A stretch of DNA of 64,000 bases. It comes from Thoreauomyces humboldtii. Lineage: Eukaryota; Chytridiomycota; Chytridiomycetes; Spizellomycetales; Powellomycetaceae. The notes below the pieces were generated by a model, which was given only the letters and a program-made list of their open reading frames with translations, searched no databases and was not told the origin of the DNA. A program made the translations under genes and the position numbers. Positions 25,089 through 35,910 of the stretch are shown in pieces. The stretch is from contig JADGJA010000007.1 in NCBI GenBank assembly GCA_027596035.1, positions 1 to 64,000 on the forward strand. The letters run 5' to 3'. The number at the start of each line of letters is the position of its first letter. The first letter of the stretch is position 1.

Positions 25089-25770
25089 TTTCTTCGATAG
25101 TTGTTTGTTTACTGTTCCCGCGTCTCTGCTCCGCACCTTTTAACTTTCATAATGCATTTATGCCTTTCATCACCGAAAGCGGACAGACTTTTGAGCAAAT
25201 CTAGAATGAATTTAAGCGCCCTTGTTCCTGATGCGCTCTACGACCATCGCTAGCAAGGTCTAAAGTACTGTAATCCACTGCAGACGGTGGGTTGGTCATG
25301 AGGATCTGGCGGATGCGATTAGAATACACAGGACCCATTGGGACATGCCACACACGTACGCTTTCGAGCGCAGCCTGGCAGACGCCTGGTCTTGGCGCTT
25401 GGAGCGGCCAACCTGCCGTCTGCGACAAGTGCTTGCCTGTGCTACCTTGTGCAACGGGGATGAGTTGAAGGGCTGAAGGGTGGGGATGATCCCTTTTCGC
25501 CGCAAATTGTACAAAAAAGGGGTCTCGTCTGTCTGCGCAACCCCAGCTTGTTTGTACATGTCAAGTACAGCATCTGTAACGTTACAGTACACACATAAGA
25601 AGCGACTTCCTATCTACGCACTCTCGGTAGAACAGTCTCTCAAGCATACCCTGACAGTGGTGCCGTTCCTTTCGAGACCAAGTGAAAACCTAGCCAAAGT
25701 GGTTTGCCCGTATCGCCTCCCTTCGTTCCCTCAAGCCTCCCAGTGGCCCTTCGCTCAACTGCAGAGGTGC
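25089..25770. other. Spacer between OTC and the tyrosine phosphatase
   Basis: About 680 bases without a supported gene. The phosphatase frame is open upstream to about 25480, so its true start may lie inside this spacer. A perfect 14-base palindrome (CTGTAACGTTACAG, 25574-25587) lies about 185 bases before the chosen start. Confidence 0.35.
25574..25587. repeat. Perfect 14-bp palindrome
   Basis: CTGTAACGTTACAG reads the same on both strands. It lies upstream of the tyrosine phosphatase start and could be a dimeric factor site, but a 14-base palindrome can also arise by chance in a window this size. Confidence 0.5.
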
Positions 25771-27504
25771 ATGGCAACGAAGAAGGAAGCACAAACTCCC
25801 ATCCTTTCCTCTCACACTGCCTTGCCACGGACCTCAGCGCTTGCTCCTGACGTTCCTCACTCTCCTGGATCCATCGTCGACCCATCCCTGCCTTCCCATC
25901 CCACTCTTCCAACTCTCGAAGCTCTCAGCCTAAGCCAATCTCCCGCCCCTGTACCTACGTCCACCCTGGCAGAGTCAGAGCCCTCCTCCCCTCACGCTGC
26001 ATCCGATCGCAAAGACGCCGCATTCCACCTGGCCGTGCCCGGTTCTTCTGGGACAACCACAAGCGTCAACGGCCAAGTCAGGTGGGTTTAGACGCTTTCC
26101 ACGGCGAGCGGTCAAGTAGCCTCGATCACCTAACCTTTCGAGTCCGGTTGCAGAAGGTCGATAGCCAGTCGACGACGGTCAAACGGGTCGGACGATTCCT
26201 GTCCCCGCAACAGCACTTCCCCAGCCAATCGAGCCTCGTCGCGTGAAAAGACCGTACCCGCGCCTGCGCTCACGCTCCCGAAACTTAACACCGCTGGCTG
26301 CAAAGTACCCATCTTCCTTCCTCGCTCTCCAATGTCCGCAGGCACACAAGTTGGAGCTGGCATCCTCCCCGTCGGAAAGCACCTCGTGCCGGCAAATATA
26401 CCGCCATGGCTTCGCAACGTTGTAGAAAGGGGTCCCGAAGTGACGAGTTTCCTTCTGGGTGCTTACAGAGAGATTGAAGACCTTGAACACACGCGCGCCC
26501 GCGAGGCAATCAGGGATCCCACGCGCACGCATCCATACAGCATCACCGTTGCGCAGCTGCCGCAGAATCATCGTCGCAACAGATATTATGACATCATCCC
26601 GTACGACCGTTCACGGGTCGTGCTCGCTACTCCATCGCCTGTGGACGGCAGTGACTACATAAACGCTAGTCATTTTCGTGGTCTAGCTGGGACGCGGCCG
26701 TATATTGTGTCCCAGGGCCCGATGCCGCATACATGCGGCGACTTTTGGCAGATGATCTGGGAACAGAACACGGGTCTGATCGTTATGCTTACGAAAGAAG
26801 AGGAGCGAGGCCGGACAAAGTGTCATCCATACGTTCCGTCAACTAACGATGGTCCAGTCACGTATCCGAACCTGGGCGGACTGACGGTCACCCTACTCGA
26901 GCAGGACACGATGCCCAACGACGATGTGCTCCTGCGTCGTGTTTCTCTCGCCAAACCATCTGCGAACGGCGCGGATGAGACTCGAAGTGTCTGGCAACTC
27001 CACTACCTCGCCTGGCCAGATCACCGCGCCAGCAGCCCTCAGTCGGTCCTAGCCGTCATGGATCTGGCTCGGCACCTGCAAGGTCTTGCCGAGAAGAAGG
27101 ATCCTGCATGTGGACCCATGCTCGTGCATTGCAGCGCTGGATGCGGCCGCACCGGCACTTTCTGCGCCATCGACTCTGTGCTCCAACTCCTTGAGCGCCC
27201 TCGGGGCCCTCCCACTGACGTTCCCCTGGATCCCCACGGAGACGCTGATATCGTTCGCTTGACGGTCGAGGCGTTCCGGGAACATCGCGTAAGCGCCGTC
27301 CAGACGGTCGAGCAGTACGCGTTCTGCTACGAGGCGGTTCTTTACAGGTTGCTGGAGTGGCAACACGACGTCAGCGGCACCAGACCCGACTGGGTCGTCC
27401 TGGCCCCGACCTCTGCTGGTGACACTGGCGTCGATGTCGGTGTCGGGTCGACAGGCGTGAAAGCTGATAGCAGCTCAGCGTTAGTTACAGACACTTCCAT
27501 ATGA
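25771..27504 (+). CDS. Classical protein tyrosine phosphatase
   Basis: Hydrolyses phosphotyrosine by the cysteine-phosphate mechanism. Two exons (about 25771-26081 and 26154-27504). The first 180 or so residues are Ser/Pro/Thr-rich and look disordered. The catalytic domain is complete in exon 2: NHRRNRYYDIIPYDRSRV (substrate recognition loop), DYINASHFRG, YIVSQGPMPHTCGDFWQMIW, the WPD loop YLAWPDHRASS with the general acid Asp, the P-loop VHCSAGCGRTG with catalytic Cys and Arg, and the Q-loop QTVEQYAFCYEAV. An intact active enzyme is expected; the physiological target is unknown (yeast PTP1-3 are the nearest roles). The ATG at 25771 was chosen as start, but in-frame ATGs at 25486 and near 25556 are possible. 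Confidence 0.88.
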
Positions 27505-27838
27505 ACAAGACACGGCCTTTCCTGGAGGTCATTTTACTGCCTCAACATTCATATCGAAAACCCTTTGCTTTGTATTCTGTCACATCGCTTTCTCTTTGGC
27601 GAGGCAGGGGTTGTTTTTTCATCTATCGAATGAGCGAAGCTTTCACCCGCTTTCTACGCCTGGTGTTGTCGAAACGCGGTTCCCTCTGTTCGTGCAACAA
27701 TCGAGGATGTTTGATCCACTTGCGGAGACGACGTAAAAGTACAGCAAAGGCCCTAACATATTACATAACGGTAAAGCTAATTCCCAGCACCCTGATCCAA
27801 GCTATTTACACGGGATGAACTTTTCGCCTGCCATCCCT
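27505..27838. other. Convergent 3' spacer, nothing recognised
   Basis: About 330 bases between the stops of the tyrosine phosphatase and UBC7. It probably contains both polyadenylation regions; no motif was seen. Confidence 0.35.
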
Positions 27839-28630
27839 TCACTTCTCGAACTCCTCGCCGAGGGAAGCAGCAGCAGCAGCGGCGGCCTCCTCCGGACTCA
27901 GACCGATCGAGTCGAGTGTGTTTGCCCTCACGATGCTCTCGAACCTCTGCCTGTCGGACCTGTACATCTTGGACGCCTCGACGTTGGCTGGACTCTCGTC
28001 GTTCGGTTCCGCCAGCATGCTCACGACGCTCAACAGGATCTTCTCCACGCTCTGCACTGGACTCCATCGTTCCGAGGCGTGCTCGTAGTGGTTGGGATCG
28101 TCCCCTGGCGGATGGAGTATGGATATGCAGACTGTGCCGTTCGAGTAGACTGTGAGCACGAAAAAAAAGCAATTTGTGAGTTTTTCCCGCCAGGAACAAA
28201 AGTCCTCCCTCACCCCCGAGACGGACCGTTGGGGTGGAAGATGGGGCAGGTGAACTTCATGGTCGGAGGGGACAGTGGGTAATCTCTTGGGAATGTGATT
28301 GTGGCAGGAAACATGCCGCCTTCGTACGGGGTGTCGTCGGGACCTCTGGACGAACAAATGGGAAATGGTTCAGCGTAAGAACAGCAGCAATCTCGAAAGA
28401 AGGACGCCGCCGGCATTGCATACGCGATCAGAGCCTCCCATGTAAAGAAGTCATCCTCGTTGACCGGGCCGGCCGTGATTCCGTCCGGTGCGTTGGTAGT
28501 CAGTTCTGAGAGGCCGGTTAGGAACTGCTTTGAGACTCCTCCGAGCGCGAGAGACGATCAGGAGGGACAAACCTTTGTACTCTGTCATGAGCCGCTTGAG
28601 AGCGGTGGATCCTGACGCTCTCCTGTTCAT
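27839..28630 (-). CDS. UBC7: Ubiquitin-conjugating enzyme E2, Ubc7/UBE2G2 type
   Basis: ERAD E2 that works with Hrd1- and Doa10-type ligases at the ER membrane. Four short exons on the minus strand. The start at 28630 encodes [19 protein letters not shown]. Middle exons include [15 protein letters not shown] and [20 protein letters not shown]. The last exon holds the active-site region [15 protein letters not shown] (catalytic Cys) with the acidic/His loop typical of UBE2G2, then [21 protein letters not shown]. Compared with UBE2G2 there is an extra C-terminal tail with an eight-alanine tract ([19 protein letters not shown]) ending at the TGA at 27839-27841. The call is firm; the function of the tail is unknown. 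Confidence 0.93.
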
Positions 28631-28886
28631 TGCTGTTGGAGGTTCTTCTTGTTCGCAAGTTGGGCGGGAGTGTGGAGTGCGTTCGAGATGACCGCTTCGC
28701 AATTGGAACCGATTGCCCGGTACGGTGCTTGCTCAACCGTCCGAAGGTTCGGACTTCAGAAAGGATTTTTTCCTGTCGCCCGCCAAACACCGACGCAAGA
28801 GTGACGGCAAGACATTGTATAGACAAGGCAAGCAATCCCAGCTACCGGTCTATCACCATACACAAGAGCGCAGATCTCTGTCCGGC

Positions 28887-30359
28887 ATGAAGTATCCGCT
28901 GTTCGAAGTCAGGGAGGCGGAAGGAGGAAGGAAGGGCCTCGGATGCTTTGCAGTGCAGGACATCCCAGCGGGACAACTTCTTATTGCCGAGGAACCCCTC
29001 CTGACCTTACCTCGAGCACATCCCAAATGGCTTATTGGTAAGCCTTTTGGGCTCCAGGATTGCTGGGCGAGGAGTCAACATCAGATTGACGCTGTGGTTG
29101 TCTTTGTAGGCAAGAAGATCGAACAGCTCGCTTCAAAGCTCACACAGCCGGCAAAGGATGAGTACTTCTCCCTGTCTGGCTCTCACGTCCACCACAAAGA
29201 CGCCGAGAACATCTGGTACACCAACGTCCTGGAGATGGGTGACCCACAAGACCGGATGGGGGTCTTTCTCGTCATTTCTCGCTTCAACCACTCCTGTAAA
29301 TAAAAGTTAGGCTTTGCTAACAGTACCTCAATGGGCAGTGAAGTGTAACTAATGCTTGTCCATCTTGCTTGATCATCTTCAGGTATCCCTAACGCTCTCT
29401 TTCATTGGTCCGAGGCTCTGAATCGTCAAGGTGAATGGTTAGGCAGTCCGGGAAGAGTTCGAAAGCGTTTCGTTGACCAAAGCTTCCTTGGCGACATAGT
29501 CGTCTATAACATCAAGCCGCTCGTCAAAGGCCAAGAGATAGAAGTCGCATACATATCTTTGATGGCTCCAGCTCGGACACGTCAATCCTTGCTCAAGAAG
29601 AACTTCAACTTCGGTTGCCGTTGCCCCGCATGTACCCTCCCCCCGAAGGAGCTCGCAATCTCCGCCTCGCAAAGATCAGAGTGCGTCGCGATCGCGCAGA
29701 GAATCGACTCGCAGGTAGATCGCTCGGAACCCCTCGTGGCCCTTTATTCGATCCGTCGCGCCATGGACCTCTCGGAACTCGAGGGCCTATGGGAGTCTGA
29801 GACTGCACCGCTATGCTACGATGCGTTCCGGATATGCGTCATGTGGGGGGACGAGGTACATGCGCGGGAGTGGGCGGATCTGGGTTTCAGGCTTTGCGGG
29901 ATCATCAAAGGGGAAGCCAGCAACGATGCGAGCATGATGAAAGGATTGAGGGATGATCCGAGGAGCGAAAGCGCGAACGGGAAGTCTCTCTGGAGTGTTC
30001 TTGGTCAGCGGGTCCTGGTAGGACCGTTCGAGGTGCGTGTATCACTTTTCCCTAGGCTCCCCTCGATTCCGCTTCTTTGCTGATTGTGCAACAATCAGGA
30101 ACTCCTGACTCTCCCATCGGGATTCAAAAGCCTACTTCCAGGAAACACCATATCATCACTTCCTTCAGCAATTACACAGTCTCCAGGCGCAATCGCGGAC
30201 GCGTCGGTGGTAAAACTATCGACAGGCCAGAAAAAGCGACTCCGGGACAAGGCGAAAAAGGCCGCCTTACTCAAGTCTTTAGCCGAAGCTTCCAACCACG
30301 ACTCTTTGGCCGCGGAAGAATGTTCGGTGCAGGATCTTTCTGGACAACCAGCATTGTGA
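28887..30359 (+). CDS. SET-domain protein (SMYD/Set5-like lysine methyltransferase)
   Basis: Likely S-adenosylmethionine-dependent protein lysine methyltransferase. Four exons with matching phases. The ATG at 28887 starts MKYPLFEVREAEGGRKGLGCFAV, the SET N-terminal block (G-x-G-x-F plus AEEPLL). The NHSCIPNALFHW motif is split by the intron after 29293. GDIVVYNIKPLVKGQEIEVAYISL carries the catalytic tyrosine region, and the post-SET cysteines appear as FGCRCPACTLPP. No MYND zinc finger is seen between the SET halves, so this is closer to the small fungal SET proteins than to true SMYD enzymes. The last exon (from about 30100) adds a basic tail (GQKKRLRDKAKKAALLKSL), possibly a nuclear signal. 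Substrate unknown. Confidence 0.82.
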
Positions 30360-30983
30360 ACTGCATCTGTAGTTCCCACCAGTACGAGCGAGATAAGCGC
30401 TGGCGTAATGTTCGATCGTATCGAATCCGTTTAGGGGACTTCGGGACCGGAATACAATCTTTTTCTGACGCAAAGTCCTTGCTGTCGCTTTCGCCGCAAG
30501 ATAGCGATGCCTTCTGTAGGTCGATCTGTTTACCACAGAATCGTCCAGATCGCTAGGAGTGTCTCCGGTGGTGGAAAAGGTCCGGTACCACCTGATTGAC
30601 CGCTTGAGAAATGCGTACGCCTGGCGCATCTCGCCACTGACAGCGGGTCGGCATGCGCTCGCACCCTGAATTGTAGCGGCCGCACACTCCTGTGGTGATT
30701 CGGGAGGCGGGGAGCTTTACCTGCTACGCCACTTGACCATCTCTCGTCGTCGTGTGCGGCAGGCAAATCGCTCCTGTCAATGCTGTCATAAATCTTCGGC
30801 GCTTGCGAGCCATTTGAAAGCAAATGGCGACTCATGAGACAAAGAATGCAGACGCATTTTGCACGCAATATAAAGTCGCGGAACGAGCAAACAAGATAGC
30901 GAAAGCTGCAACGCGCAGCATGCAAAAGCAAGAGATAAATGCGCATTTTGTGGCGCGAAAGCGCACGAGAGAGAGTCTTTGTG
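30360..30983. other. Spacer left of the NTPase gene fragment
   Basis: About 620 bases with open frames on the minus strand but no recognised motif or splice pattern. It contains the 3' flank of the SET gene and the flank of the NACHT fragment. No terminal inverted repeat shared with the right flank (39294-39330) was seen by eye. Confidence 0.35.
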
Positions 30984-33672
30984 TTACGAGTTCAAGTCCA
31001 AGTATTCGTCGCTGATGGCCGCAGTGTCCATCGTTGGTGTGGCCGCGTCATCGTTGAGTGCTTGGATAGCTGAGGTCCACCGCGACGGCGCAGCAGCACG
31101 TTGCGTTACGAGCGCGACGCCGATGGCTTCCTTCATGCGGTCGGCAATGGACAAGGGCACGTCGCGAGTGTCGAGGTGCAGCGTACTCGACCCATCGCGC
31201 CGCAGCGTGAGCACACAGCCTACCAGGTCAAGAAACGCAAGGGCTCTCGATTCGGCCGGAGCCACGAGCTGCTCAGAGCAGGTATCCAGTGTGCCCACGT
31301 CAGGCACGGTGATGGGCGGCGGCGGCGTGTCCGCAAACAATTGCAGGCAGACAAACTCTGGTGAGAAGCGTGCAAGGCCAAAAGATTCCAGCATCGCGCG
31401 CGTGTCGAACTTGCCGTCAAGATTGACAGGCCGCGCCTCCGCCGTGATGTGGACTGCCCACGCACACGCCCACACAGCCCATTGCTGCTGCGGCTCCGTG
31501 AATCGCTCAGCCGAGAGGACAAACTGATCGAATGCGCCATTCCACAACAAGACTTTGAAGCCCGACTGGGTAGACTTGAACACAATGAATGACGCTAGTA
31601 CCTCGTACCCCCATGAGCTGCATGTATGCGTGAAAGCAAAGCTCGGTACCACGGCATCGCATTCCCAGTAGCCGCGAGTGTCGTCGCTGGATCGGCTAAA
31701 GAGCTCACGCAGCAACTCACGCACTTCGGAGGAAGGCGGCGCCAGTGCTGCAATAGCCTGCATCAACCGAGGCACGTCATTCTTGCGCTCGCGCCGTGCC
31801 ACAAGAGAACGTGTGAATGTAATCAGCGTACATCGCCAGCGCTTAGCATCGGTGGCCGAACAATGCGACTGTAACTCTGCGACGCGTCGCAAGATATTTT
31901 GCACTCCCCTGGTGTCCAATTTGCCCATACGTGAGCGGAATAGCGCCTCCAGCGTGGCAACGTTGAGCAACGGTAGTATGAGTTGTGCGGCCACTTGCTT
32001 GGCTTCTGCAGGAGCATGCAGAGCCAGGTGCAGGCATATACACAGCTTGCTAACGACAGAGTCTGTTCCGACGCTTTGCAGCATTTGCTCAAAGGCCGCC
32101 GCGTCGATACGCTGACGAAGGGTCACGAGGACGGGCTCTGGGTCGCCGCTCGGATCGCGGCCGAGCAGGCTCTGCAGCAACTGCTGAGGGATGGCCAGCA
32201 GCTCCGGCTGCCGCACGGCCCAGTCCATCACAGAGGCGCACCAGTTCTGCGCCTGAAGCCGCTCCAATACGAATACCACCAGAGCTTCTGGGTCGGTGAA
32301 ACCAAGATCGACGGATGGTTCGTCGCGCAGCTCGGCGATCATTACGCCACCGTGCTTTCCCTCCTCTCCACGGCCACGGCGTCTCGAACGTCGCCGACGT
32401 GGCTTAATCAGCTGGAAGCTGACGCCCAGATCAATGAGGGTATCCATACATTTGTCCGCCGCCCATCGCCGCGCTGCTGCACGAGTGCCCAGCTTGCGGA
32501 CCAAGTCGGGCGTGGCCATCCCGAGCTCGCCTAGCTTGGAAGCAGCGGCCTCGGCAACGAGGTAGGAGCCGGAAGGCGAATTAACTGTGGAGCGCAGCCA
32601 CGTCATGGCCGCTATCTTGCCCTCGTTCGACAGATTGTTGACATTGATGGCCTCCACCAGGTCAGCCTTGTCCCTGTGCCAATACGTAAGACTTTGTGCG
32701 CGAAAATCACCGAGGGCTGCTGCCGCACCAGTTGCTGCCGGCACGTCCACCATGTCTTCGTCAGAGCTCTGGGCAGGCGAATTCTCGGCGGCTGTCGACA
32801 AAGGAGCCAAACTTGCAACGAGGCCAGTGGAGTTGGCAAAGATCTTTGCCATCGCGTCGATGTTGCTACAAAAAGCGCAGGCAGCGCGCCAGCAGCTCTT
32901 CATTCGCGCAACCAGCCAACTCATCGCCATTGTGGCTTGGCTGCAACAGCACACGCCAAAAGCGCTGCAGCGCTCTGTAGCGGATCTTGTCGGAGAGGAG
33001 CACGAGAGTGTCGACGCGAGGTGTGGCGAGCAAGCTGGCTGTGAGCTCGATGACGAGCCAGAAGCTTGAGTGAAATCGATGGCTGGCGATGTATGCGCAT
33101 CCCTCCGTCGGGTGCAGCGCGAGCATGCGCACGAGGTGCAGTGCCGCTAGGTACTCGGCATACGTCTGATGTGCGAACTGGCCAGCCTCGTTGACCACAC
33201 CGAGATCCAGCAAGAATGCGCCGGTCAGCGAGCTTGGATCCAACGAGAGCGCGCGTGACGCGAAGAGCGCGGAAGTTGCCGCCTCCTGAACGCGCTCGAC
33301 AAACGGGCGGGCAAACACCGCCACCTCGACGTCGGAGAGCTCTTGACTGACTGCGCGACCAACCAACGCCTTGCGGCAGCGGCTCAAATTGAAGCGATGA
33401 AACAGAGACAATCGGTCCAGCTCAGTTTGAAACTCCCATGGAAACTGAACAATGCCGCTATCTTCGCGGTGCACATCAATGAACGCTGGCAGCCACGTCT
33501 CGCACACCAAATAACATTGGAGCGGCAGTCCGATGTTATGCGGACGAGCAGCATTCCCGTTCAGATGCTCAACACACACTTTGCTCCACGCTGATGAGTG
33601 TAGTATGTCAAAAGCATCGCCTTGTACAGTACATGAGGCACCTGAGACAAGGTCATCCTTGCTGTTGGTCAC
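30984..33672 (-). pseudogene. C-terminal half of a STAND/NACHT NTPase gene
   Basis: Two overlapping minus-strand frames (33672-32866 and 32954-30984) read as one protein if a single frameshift near 32870-32890, at a run of five T, is allowed. The first part begins where the conserved core of a NACHT NTPase should continue: AWSKVC, then IGLPLQCYLVCETW, then FAHQTYAEYLAALHLVRML, the family's helical (H/R)-x-x-Y-x-E-Y-x-A-A motif. About 650 residues follow without LRR, WD40 or ankyrin repeats; they look alpha-helical, with an Arg-rich patch (KPRRRRSRRRGRG). No start codon or Walker motifs occur in this piece. It complements, without visible overlap, the N-terminal half at 36529-39293 on the same strand. 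It could also be a truncated second copy. Confidence 0.65.
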
Positions 33673-34085
33673 GTGGAAACCTCCGAGCCCAGTTGGTTTG
33701 GAAAGTACTCACGGAGCCGCGTCGGGGACCGCCGACACAAGGACAACGGGAACCCTGAGGTGCTGCTTGTCCCCCCCGGTGGAACTCTATTGTCCCTCCC
33801 CGTGTGAGCTCGGTGTCGGCCATCCTCGAGCAGTGTTCTTGTACTATGCCCTTCTCTGCTTGTCGCTCTGTTTGCCTTTGCTGGTCGTGTGTCGTTGGGC
33901 GACGAAACCGCACACCTCGCCGACATGATGTGTGCACGTGGGTCGAGGAACCCTCCTGCCGCAATGGGCAATGGGCGGAAACCCTGCAGCCGACATTCCC
34001 CAATCCTCCTCGCACTTTGGTACGGTATGACCCTTCAGTAACGTAACCAACTGCTGCACTCGTTGTGCGCCCTCAACAAGCGGAG
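33673..34085. other. Junction region and probable promoter of the membrane-protein gene
   Basis: About 410 bases between the NTPase C-half and the start at 34086. No gene was recognised. The left breakpoint of the inserted segment lies somewhere between about 33625 and 33700; it could not be placed to the base because the NTPase sequence is not conserved there. Confidence 0.35.
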
Positions 34086-34734
34086 ATGCCCACCGCGGAT
34101 CTGCTCGACTATCTCCGCGAAGGGGCTCCCTTTGCCGCTTACATTCAGTACCAGATACATGCCCCGGCTTACACAGGCCCGCTATCGGTCACCCTCATCG
34201 TAATGGCAATAGACATCCTACTGCTTCGCAAGCCGTTCTCCGCCCAGCACCTGGCTCTGGTGATCGGGGCCCTTGTCCCAATGTAAGCCGTACCCTGCGG
34301 CAAACCTCCTGCGTTCGCATGTTCCTCTTGCTGACCATCTACGTCCCTCGAGCAGAGTAGGTTCCATATACCCCAACTTCAGGTGGACCGCCACTGCACG
34401 GAGAGAAGACAACGAAGAGAGGATTCACTTTACGATCTCGGGAAACTTTTCCAATCGGTGGATTCCTCTCTTCCTCTTCTTGCCCGCCATCTTTGTCTTC
34501 GGATCGTCCTGCTTTTACGCTGGAGTCTACGTCGCACGCAGGAAGGGCGGCGAAGCGATACTACGCGTGCCCACCGCCGCGACACGGTTCAAGGGCGACG
34601 CCAGGCTGAGATGGCTTACCACCCAGGCTCTACCCGTCTTGATCGTTCTTGTTTCGGCGTATCAGGTGTGGAAGGTGATGGACGCTGAGAGGCGGGAACG
34701 CTTACGGGAAGAGCAGGAGAGGAGGACCGTGTAG
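34086..34734 (+). CDS. Four-TM membrane protein of unknown function
   Basis: Not recognised as a known family. Two exons with matching phases (34086 to about 34283, then from about 34357 to 34734) give about 190 residues. Four hydrophobic spans are visible: near residues 28-48 (PLSVTLIVMAIDILLL), 54-72 (LALVIGALVPIVGSIY), 100-122 (IPLFLFLPAIFVFGSSCFYAG) and 155-172 (LPVLIVLVSAYQVW). The C-terminus is a short charged helix (DAERRERLREEQERR). Intact frame, clean GTAAGC donor and AG acceptor suggest a real gene. It sits in the segment between the two NTPase halves, so it may have moved with that segment. Confidence 0.6.
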
Positions 34735-35910
34735 AATAGTTTCATTTTTGGATTGGCGTTCTTATTAGACCTCAGCGTAGATAGAGCTTGAGGGGAACAC
34801 AGTGGACACAATGGAGACCGAGAGGTTCCAAGTCCAAGTTTCACTGGAGAAACGAATCCTCTTCACACCTGTATTTTTACGCAAGGCGCAACATCCAGCG
34901 GTATGACCGGTCTTCTTGCACTTTGCGGCGGTTTTCGGCGCACGAGGCAGTCCAAGACCGAGCTCTCATCCGAAAGTCTCTTAGCAGAGAGCCCGCTCGT
35001 TCAGAGGCTGACTGAACGAGCTCGTTCAACCGTCGCAATTCATTCATGTGCTTTTGCCGAATCCCGCGAGACAGCGAGGAGTAGGTCTACGGGCGGCTGT
35101 CCCGAACCCGCCACGGTGCTCGCAGTGACTGCTAATCCGTGCTTCCGCACTTCCCGACATACTCGGTTCTCGGTTGAGCGGGGTGGTCTGTCTCCGGGAC
35201 AGGCATGGCTTCTTCGTCTGGACCTTGGCCATCGCTGCTCCGGTATGAGCGTCATCTGAGCAGACGACCCCTTCTTTCGCCTTGACTGTGACCCTCCATT
35301 GGACGATAGTTCGCTCTTCAACCTCGACCTACGGCCCGTTCCCCATCGGCTCTGTCGGCCCGGACTTGACGGGCTACGATGAGCACAGCCAAGTTGCAAG
35401 CCCCGACGATGCGACTGGCGAGACATGCAAGGCGGGTCTCCCCAACGCGAACATCTGTAGACAAACCTGCCTATCATAGTGTCGCTGTCCAAAATAGGGC
35501 AGGACAGCACCTACTGCACCTACTGCATTTACGAGTCTTCGTAGCCTGGTTCGGGAAGGGTGGTCGCCAAATGTTCGTGTATCGTAGATCGTCCTTGCTT
35601 TTGCCACTCGAGAGACACTCCCGAGGGTCCGAAACCCGAGGGACGCACAAGCACGCGGTAACCACAGTGGTGATGCTGGCTTTTCGTTCTGCCAAAGCAG
35701 GTTAATCGACCGCCAGTCAAACGCGTCTGCGGCTACGCGGTCGCGGCAAAGCATGTGCAGGTAGGTGGACTGTGGAACGCCCATACGTCTGCCTGCGCCC
35801 GGGCATTACGGGTTCGGATTCAAAAGGGACGGCATGGTCGGGCGGGATTGCGCTTTCTCTGCATCCTCGTCTCTCTCTCTCTCTCTCATATCCACTTTCG
35901 TCAGTCCATC
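34735..35910. other. Gene-poor stretch inside the segment between the NTPase halves
   Basis: About 1.18 kb without a supported gene. Open frames on both strands (longest about 156 codons at 35040-35510, minus) have no motif. Visible structure: a nested palindrome at 34995-35028 and a CT dinucleotide run at about 35871-35888 just before the lipase remnant. Confidence 0.4.
34995..35028. repeat. Nested inverted repeat with three GAACGAG-type arms
   Basis: GCTCGTTCAG (34995-35004) and its reverse complement CTGAACGAGC (35012-35021) flank a 7-base loop. The right arm overlaps a second perfect palindrome, TGAACGAGCTCGTTCA (35013-35028). Three copies of the same arm alternate in orientation, so two mutually exclusive hairpins are possible. 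Confidence 0.7.

Noticed and set aside
31678..32534. Plus-strand open frames of up to about 180 codons inside the NTPase C-half
   Set aside because: They are antisense to a longer frame with NACHT-type motifs and have none themselves.
35040..35784. Overlapping minus-strand frames (156 and 136 codons) inside the segment between the NTPase halves
   Set aside because: Low-complexity Arg/Ser content, no motif and no consistent start; not enough to call a gene or a transposon fragment.
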